NCBI GenBank assembly: GCA_003024985.2
Contig: PXIH01S0002985.1
Length of the DNA: 11,817 nucleotides
Strand: one strand, 5' to 3'
Source of the DNA: Euperipatoides rowelli
Lineage: Eukaryota > Onychophora > Udeonychophora > Euonychophora > Peripatopsidae
Position numbers and translations under genes: made by a program. This document shows positions 8,149 to 11,817 of the stretch, piece after piece. Every line of letters begins with the position of its first letter. Position 1 is the stretch's first letter. The notes beneath the pieces were generated by a model. The model ran no database searches, was not told the DNA's origin, and saw only the letters and a list, made by a program, of their open reading frames with translations.

Positions 8149-8179
8149 ACTCTGGCCCTAGGGGGGGGGGGGTCAGAGT
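8149..8179. repeat. G12 run flanked by ACTCTG / CAGAGT
   Basis: Twelve consecutive G (8161-8172) interrupt otherwise A+T-rich DNA. ACTCTG at 8149-8154 and CAGAGT at 8174-8179 form a 6-bp inverted repeat around it. The run directly precedes the solo LTR insertion site. Its exact length may be unreliable in sequencing. Confidence 0.6.
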
Positions 8180-8598
8180 TGTTACAGGTTTTGAAGTAGT
8201 AGGTGGACAAAGAGGAGAATGATGAAAATGTTGGTGGTTTAGCTGGTTGCTAACTGTTACTGAACTGCTATTTGGTTACTACATTGTGAAATAAGACTGG
8301 AGGAAACCGGCAATTAGGTTGTAAATAAAGCTATCTGTTTATTAACATTGTAAATAAAACTTTATACAGATAAGTATTACCGGCTAGCCAACTTGCTAGC
8401 CGGCATACTAGAAATAATAAGATGAATACATAAAATTCCCAAGGAATGGACGGAAGTTGGAGAGCTAATTGTCCTCTAAAGGTGAGGGCAATCACTTTCC
8501 AAGGTAAAGACAACAATAATATGGAGAAGCCCCTATAACCCACAAGGCCAATTACACTAATGCACAACTAGCAAACCAGCACTGGCTTGCTCACTCCA
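8180..8598. mobile_element. Solo LTR of a retrotransposon, 419 bp, with 4-bp target duplication
   Basis: The segment begins TGTTACAGG and ends GCTCACTCCA, so it has TG...CA termini on either strand. It is flanked on both sides by GAGT (8176-8179 and 8599-8602), a 4-bp duplication in the size range of LTR-retrotransposon integrases. It is richer in G+C than the flanks. Read on the minus strand it has a TATAAA (8361-8366) followed by AATAAA (8338-8343); read on the + strand there are two AATAAA signals (8324-8329, 8353-8358) inside the direct repeat TTGTAAATAAA but no TATA box, so minus orientation is slightly favoured. No second LTR, primer-binding site, gag or pol lies next to it, which points to LTR-LTR recombination. 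The minus-strand open frame at 8331-8567 is an incidental reading of this LTR. Superfamily not assigned. Confidence 0.6.
8380..8403. repeat. Perfect 9-bp stem hairpin inside the LTR
   Basis: CCGGCTAGC (8380-8388) and GCTAGCCGG (8395-8403) pair perfectly around the 6-base loop CAACTT. It is G+C-rich and central in the LTR, near the possible polyadenylation signals, so it may have shaped the 3' end of retroelement transcripts. A second hairpin with one mismatch (AGCAAACCAG / CTGGCTTGCT) lies at 8570-8591. Confidence 0.6.
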
Positions 8599-8607
8599 GA
8601 GTTAGAA

Positions 8608-8651
8608 CATCTGTGACGCATTTACTAATTAAAGTAAACACATCACAGATG
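8608..8651. repeat. 44-base symmetrical two-stem hairpin
   Basis: CATCTGTGA (8608-8616) pairs with TCACAGATG (8643-8651), and inside it TTTACT (8621-8626) pairs with AGTAAA (8633-8638) around the loop AATTAA. The stems are separated by 4-base sides (CGCA and CACA) containing one possible G-C pair. It starts 6 bases beyond the right target duplication of the solo LTR, so it is outside the LTR itself. Function unknown. Confidence 0.6.
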
Positions 8652-8945
8652 AAAGCAAAACATATGGAATGCGCGAGCAAATGCAAACAGAAGCCAACCA
8701 AATATCGCAATACCCAATAAAACATAAACCGAACAATCGTCATAATGTCTTAATTGAGCATTATTTATTGTATGTCGATAATTTGAGTATTGACTTACAC
8801 TGTAGATTAAATGTTATTTATTTCCCATGCCTAAATGTGTTAATTTGTAACAAAGTATGAATATATTATCTTAAATTGTAGTTAACAGTTGACTTTTGGT
8901 TACCACTAAGAGAAAAAAAAATAATAAATTTGAATTTTTTTTTAG
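8652..8945. other. Intron of CHMP1, no recognised element
   Basis: About 290 bases with no supported feature. The open frame at 8669-8860 shows no domain or composition that suggests a gene. Confidence 0.5.
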
Positions 8946-9139
8946 GTATTGGAAGATTCCCTTGGGACTGCTACAACTCTAAGCACACCTATGGATCAAG
9001 TTGATGCCTTGATTCAACAGGTAGCTGATGAAAATGGTCTTGATATTATAAATCAATTAGCGGCGGCTCAACCAGGAACATCCACACTATCATCAGAAAG
9101 TTCTCGTACTGCACAACAAGAAGACAGTCTAACTAAGAG
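8946..9139 (+). CDS. CHMP1: CHMP1 coding exon (third in the window), acidic C-terminal region and first half of MIM1
   Basis: This 194-nt exon follows an acceptor at 8944-8945 (T-rich tract, ttttttttag) and ends at the donor gtaagt (from 9140). It encodes 64 codons plus two bases of a split codon. VLEDSLGTATTLSTP, QVDALIQQVADENGLDI and the terminal QQEDSLTK match animal CHMP1: the V-x-E-D-S segment, the helix with L-I-x-Q-V-A-x-E-N-G-L, a Ser/Thr-rich linker, and the start of the C-terminal MIT-interacting motif. The MIM1 consensus is (D/E)xxLxxRLxxL(K/R); here E-D-S-L-T-K is present and the following Arg codon is split as AG|G/A. The remaining residues (RLxxL-type) must come from a later exon. 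Reading through the donor gives AGG TAA, so intron retention would end the protein exactly at this Arg. The intron before this exon is 2,533 bases. Confidence 0.93.
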
Positions 9140-9473
9140 GTAAGTCTGAAATATTTGAAATGTACAGTAGCTAATAACTCTGGATGCGCCATAAATTCCT
9201 CTCGCAAAAAAATATCCAATAGTCACACTTATAAGAATTTTGTTTTCTAGTTATCATTGCTGGAAATTGTTTATTGGTAACATATTATATTTTGTTTCTG
9301 CAATTTAGAATAAGCATCAAATCAACATTCTATATTTTAAATTCATGGGCATTTCCGTCAAATAATACAATTTGAATTTATTAAAAAAAAATCCTCTCAT
9401 TGATTCTTATATTAAAACTTATCTATTGTGTTGTGTGATGGAACTATGCTGTTTACAATTTTTCTTCCCTAAC

Positions 9474-9539
9474 AGGGAATTATTGCAAAATGATGGAGTG
9501 GTGTTTTTTTTTTTTGGAAAATTTTTTTTTGAACCTTGA
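9474..9539 (+). other. Strong splice-acceptor-like site with a short open frame (possible cryptic or alternative last exon)
   Basis: TTTTTCTTCCCTAACAG ending at 9475 is an excellent pyrimidine tract and AG. Spliced to the previous exon it completes the split codon as AGG and continues ELLQND, then a T-run-derived poly-Phe stretch to TGA at 9537-9539. The product lacks the R-L-x-x-L spacing of MIM1, so I doubt it is the main CHMP1 end. It may be a cryptic acceptor or a lineage-specific alternative C-terminus. No better terminal exon was recognised in 9140-11817. Confidence 0.2.
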
Positions 9540-9954
9540 ATGATGAATCAATTCTCTTGGATCCGGAATTTTTCTTTTTTTTTTTTTAAAATATATTATG
9601 ATCCAGACCTTTTTATAATCAAGAAGCAACATGCTGTGAACTTTTTAAAGCATTATGGCAGTTTTACTGTACTCCTGGCATTTTTTATTAAAGATTTATC
9701 ATATTAGCTAAAACCTAGAGGACATATGTCCATATTTAATGTTGTATAAAAATAACTGTAAAACATCCTAAATTTTGTTTTTTAATTTTAAAAAATTTAT
9801 TAAAAATATTAACATTTATTAGGATATATAACAAAATTAATTAAAAAAAGACAGCAGGTTCAAAATATGGCAAACTTTTAGTCATCTGCTTAGGACTTTT
9901 GCTCTGTTTTTAGTCTATTATAAGTTATTTGGCTTAATGTTAATGAAACCAACT
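9540..9954. other. Non-coding stretch between the CHMP1 exon and the hAT relic
   Basis: A+T-rich with T runs (about 9572-9586). It may include the 3' untranslated part and left terminus of the antisense hAT element, but I could not identify a terminal repeat. Confidence 0.4.
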
Positions 9955-11600
9955 TTAAACTGCCATTTCAATAATTTCATCTGCTTGAGTGCTACATAAA
10001 TCGGGATTTTCTTGTGATGAACTTGGCAAAGCATTTAATGTTTTAGTAGACAAAGCACACCTCCAATCAGTTTTAGCACGATTCATTGTGGAAAACATTC
10101 GTTCCACACCAGCTGTTGACTTAGGTAAGCAAAACATTATTTCAACAAGTTGTAAAAAGTCTGACTATTTATCACCCTATGAGTTAATATATGGCACCAC
10201 AGCCTAGAGTAAGAAAGCATTTTTCAAGTTTTTTAAATTGCTTATATGCATTTCTTTGGAGAATGATGTTTGCTCCATTGGTTATTAAAAATGGTCGACT
10301 AATACAGTTAATTCTGGTAATCCATATCTAGTTTCTTCATCTTTCACTTTATCATGGTCTAAGCATTTATTTTTTTCAGGGTCGTAACTAATCATTTTTA
10401 CAGCGTCAAAAACAAGAAAATTGTTTATAATAGTTTGTGTCACAGTTAATGACTGTAAATCTTTCCTTTTAAGTTACACAATTTTGAGACCAAATTATAC
10501 AATTCTTTCTTATTTGTCTTTATTGTGATTGGTTATTGCTGTTAATTGTAGAACCTGGCACTGACTCAATACTTGCTCAATATAAAATACATTTTGTACT
10601 TGTAAGTTTTATAGCTAAATACAAGCTTCTATTGCATTCATATCTTAATAAATATAAAGTTTCCTTTTGCAATTCATGCAAAACTTCTCAACTTCAGCAA
10701 AAAAAAAAAAATCATAAAATTTAATATGTTCACTGGTATATAAAAACTCTTAAAGACTGTAATGTTTTAAAATAACCCTGTAATTTTGGTCTATCTTTAA
10801 GATCAGAAGCAATGCCGTGAGTAAATGATATTACATTATAATTTGTAAACAAAGCCTTTAAAGCAGCATGTTTATATTCAACCTAATTACTTTTTGGGTT
10901 TTACTATTTTAGTAAGAAAAAATGCTACTGTTTTCAATTCACAGTCTTTTAGGATTATAAGAATAAAAATAATGTGTACTAATTAAAAAAATTGTCCCAT
11001 TTAGACCAATAAATATTTTAAAATGAACATTTCACAGCCAACTCTAATCTGTGCTCAACACAGTGTATGGGGTTTAACCACCCCACTTCCTTAAATTAGT
11101 TTTATAACTCCAGATTTCCACCTAAAATTTTCTGCTGTACATCAACCCCACCAGTTACAAGATGGTCCTTCCAGTTGATGAAAACATTTTTAGTAAAATA
11201 ATTGAGAAGGAGGTCTTTAATATCTTCTGAATTGGCTGTTGATACTTGCACAATTTCCCAAAATCTTGTTTCAGGAATACAAAGCTTTTTATTAAAACAT
11301 GTAGCATAATTTATTTTTCTGTAATATTTTTATCCGTGCTTCCATCACACGTAAAAATAAAATATTAACAATTTACAACTGTGGTTTTGTTGTATCAAAG
11401 AGGACATCATTGATGAACATTGTAAAATTCCTTACATGCATGGTCATTTGAATTTGTATCCCTTAATGAAATGGCATGTTTTGTTTTACTAGAGGAATTT
11501 GTTTGGGAAATAAAGTAATGGGTAATTCATTCAAAGAACTATAATATGCAATATCAAGAGCTTATGGGGACATGCTACCAATTGCAAGACGGAAATTGAA
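9955..11600 (-). pseudogene. Broken hAT-superfamily transposase, antisense in the CHMP1 intron
   Basis: hAT transposases cut and paste DNA using an RNase-H-like DDE fold and dimerise through a C-terminal region. Read leftwards, coding pieces appear in family order. FINDVLFDTTKPQ (about 11390-11430) is followed by DGSTDKNITE (DGSTD at 11332-11346), the segment that holds the first catalytic Asp in this superfamily. Then come PETRFWEIVQVSTANSEDIK (in frame 11102-11329), HRLELAVKCSF (about 11030-11060), HAALKALFTNYN...GYFKTLQSLR (10730-10882), and FDAVKMISYDPEKNKCLDHD (10285-10473). Last is the dimerisation block FLQLVEIMFCLPKSTAGVER then MFSTMNRAKTDWR, ending at a TAA (9955-9957). Many frameshifts and stops separate the pieces, so no functional enzyme is encoded. 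The zinc-finger N-terminus would lie to the right. The dimerisation block resembles the KIAA1586/ZNF862-like branch; this is by pattern only. Confidence 0.8.
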
Positions 11601-11817
11601 AAAAAAATATTCATTTAATGCATTTTGAATTTTTTTTTTCTACTAGTTAAACTTACAGTATCTACTGTAATTTCAAAATAAAATCATTTAAATTTAAAAA
11701 AATAAAAAATCTATGAGAAAAACACAATTTATTAAGACCATAAAATAGTTAAAAGGAAAGATTTATAAAAATAAAACCCGTAAAAAGACATATTTATAAT
11801 GGCTTGAAAAACCGCTA
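11601..11817. other. A+T-rich right edge
   Basis: No coding pattern recognised. It may contain further decayed N-terminal sequence of the hAT element or plain intron. Confidence 0.4.

Larger units (their letters stand above)
6413..8160. other. Intron of CHMP1, mostly unassigned
   Basis: Mostly A+T-rich DNA with simple repeats (ATT/AAT tracts near 6821-6830 and 7158-7170). Two patches are less A+T-rich, at about 7190-7345 and 7780-7880, and may be remnants of insertions, but I could find neither ends nor coding sequence in them. The poly-T-associated open frame at 6896-7090 is listed separately. Confidence 0.5.

Noticed and set aside
8380-8411. Helitron 3' end (G+C-rich hairpin followed by CTAG)
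   Set aside because: The hairpin is followed by CATACTAG, but the next base is A rather than the T expected at a Helitron insertion, the spacing is short, and the hairpin lies well inside a segment already delimited as a solo LTR.
8331-8567. 78-codon minus-strand open frame as a membrane protein
   Set aside because: It lies wholly within the solo LTR, and LTRs are not expected to encode protein; its hydrophobicity follows from T-rich sequence.
8669-8860. 63-codon + strand open frame before the third CHMP1 exon
   Set aside because: It has no recognisable motif, sits in an intron, and ends without a splice donor in a useful frame.
9989-10207. 72-codon + strand open frame
   Set aside because: It is the complement of the hAT dimerisation block, which has the recognisable protein on the minus strand.
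10536-10724. 62-codon + strand open frame
   Set aside because: It lies within the antisense hAT relic between recognised blocks and shows no domain of its own.

Overview
The window is eukaryotic, intron-rich, very A+T-rich DNA from an animal nuclear genome, probably an invertebrate; I cannot name the species. The evidence is split coding sequence with canonical GT...AG borders, long introns, homopolymer runs, and relics of several metazoan transposon classes (LINE 3' end, solo LTR, hAT transposase, hAT-like MITE). No bacterial-style gene, rRNA, tRNA or CRISPR array is visible.

The only gene I can name is CHMP1 (ESCRT-III; yeast Did2/Vps46), on the + strand. Three consecutive internal coding exons are present: 4422-4490, 6353-6412 and 8946-9139. 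Together they encode about 107 residues, the C-terminal half of a protein usually near 200 aa. The N-terminal half must be spliced from exons left of the window. The last few residues, the second half of the MIM1 helix, need a further exon that I cannot find with confidence before the right edge.

Layout: 118-335 is a degraded LINE 3' end (minus strand). 1034-1330 is a decayed coding-like frame with two stops. 1379-1873 is bounded by a perfect 19-bp inverted repeat and holds four related short units. 2181-4580 has four clusters of palindromic TACTGTATATACAGTA-type repeats; the first two bracket a candidate inverted-repeat element (2248-3719), and the last two tightly flank the first CHMP1 exon. 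4025-4306 is an open frame with two hydrophobic segments and a Cys-rich tail, of uncertain reality.

Intron 4491-6352 holds a hAT-like MITE candidate (5528-6133). Intron 6413-8945 holds a poly-T-associated open frame, a G12 run, a 419-bp solo LTR with 4-bp target duplications (8180-8598) and a two-stem hairpin just beyond it (8608-8651). The intron after the third exon holds an antisense, multiply broken hAT transposase (about 9955-11600, probably continuing rightwards).

The picture is a conserved housekeeping gene whose introns have been expanded by several kinds of transposon. I saw no convincing new multi-gene system. The items most worth checking are the palindrome clusters around the small exon, the two inverted-repeat elements of unknown family, and how the CHMP1 C-terminus is completed.
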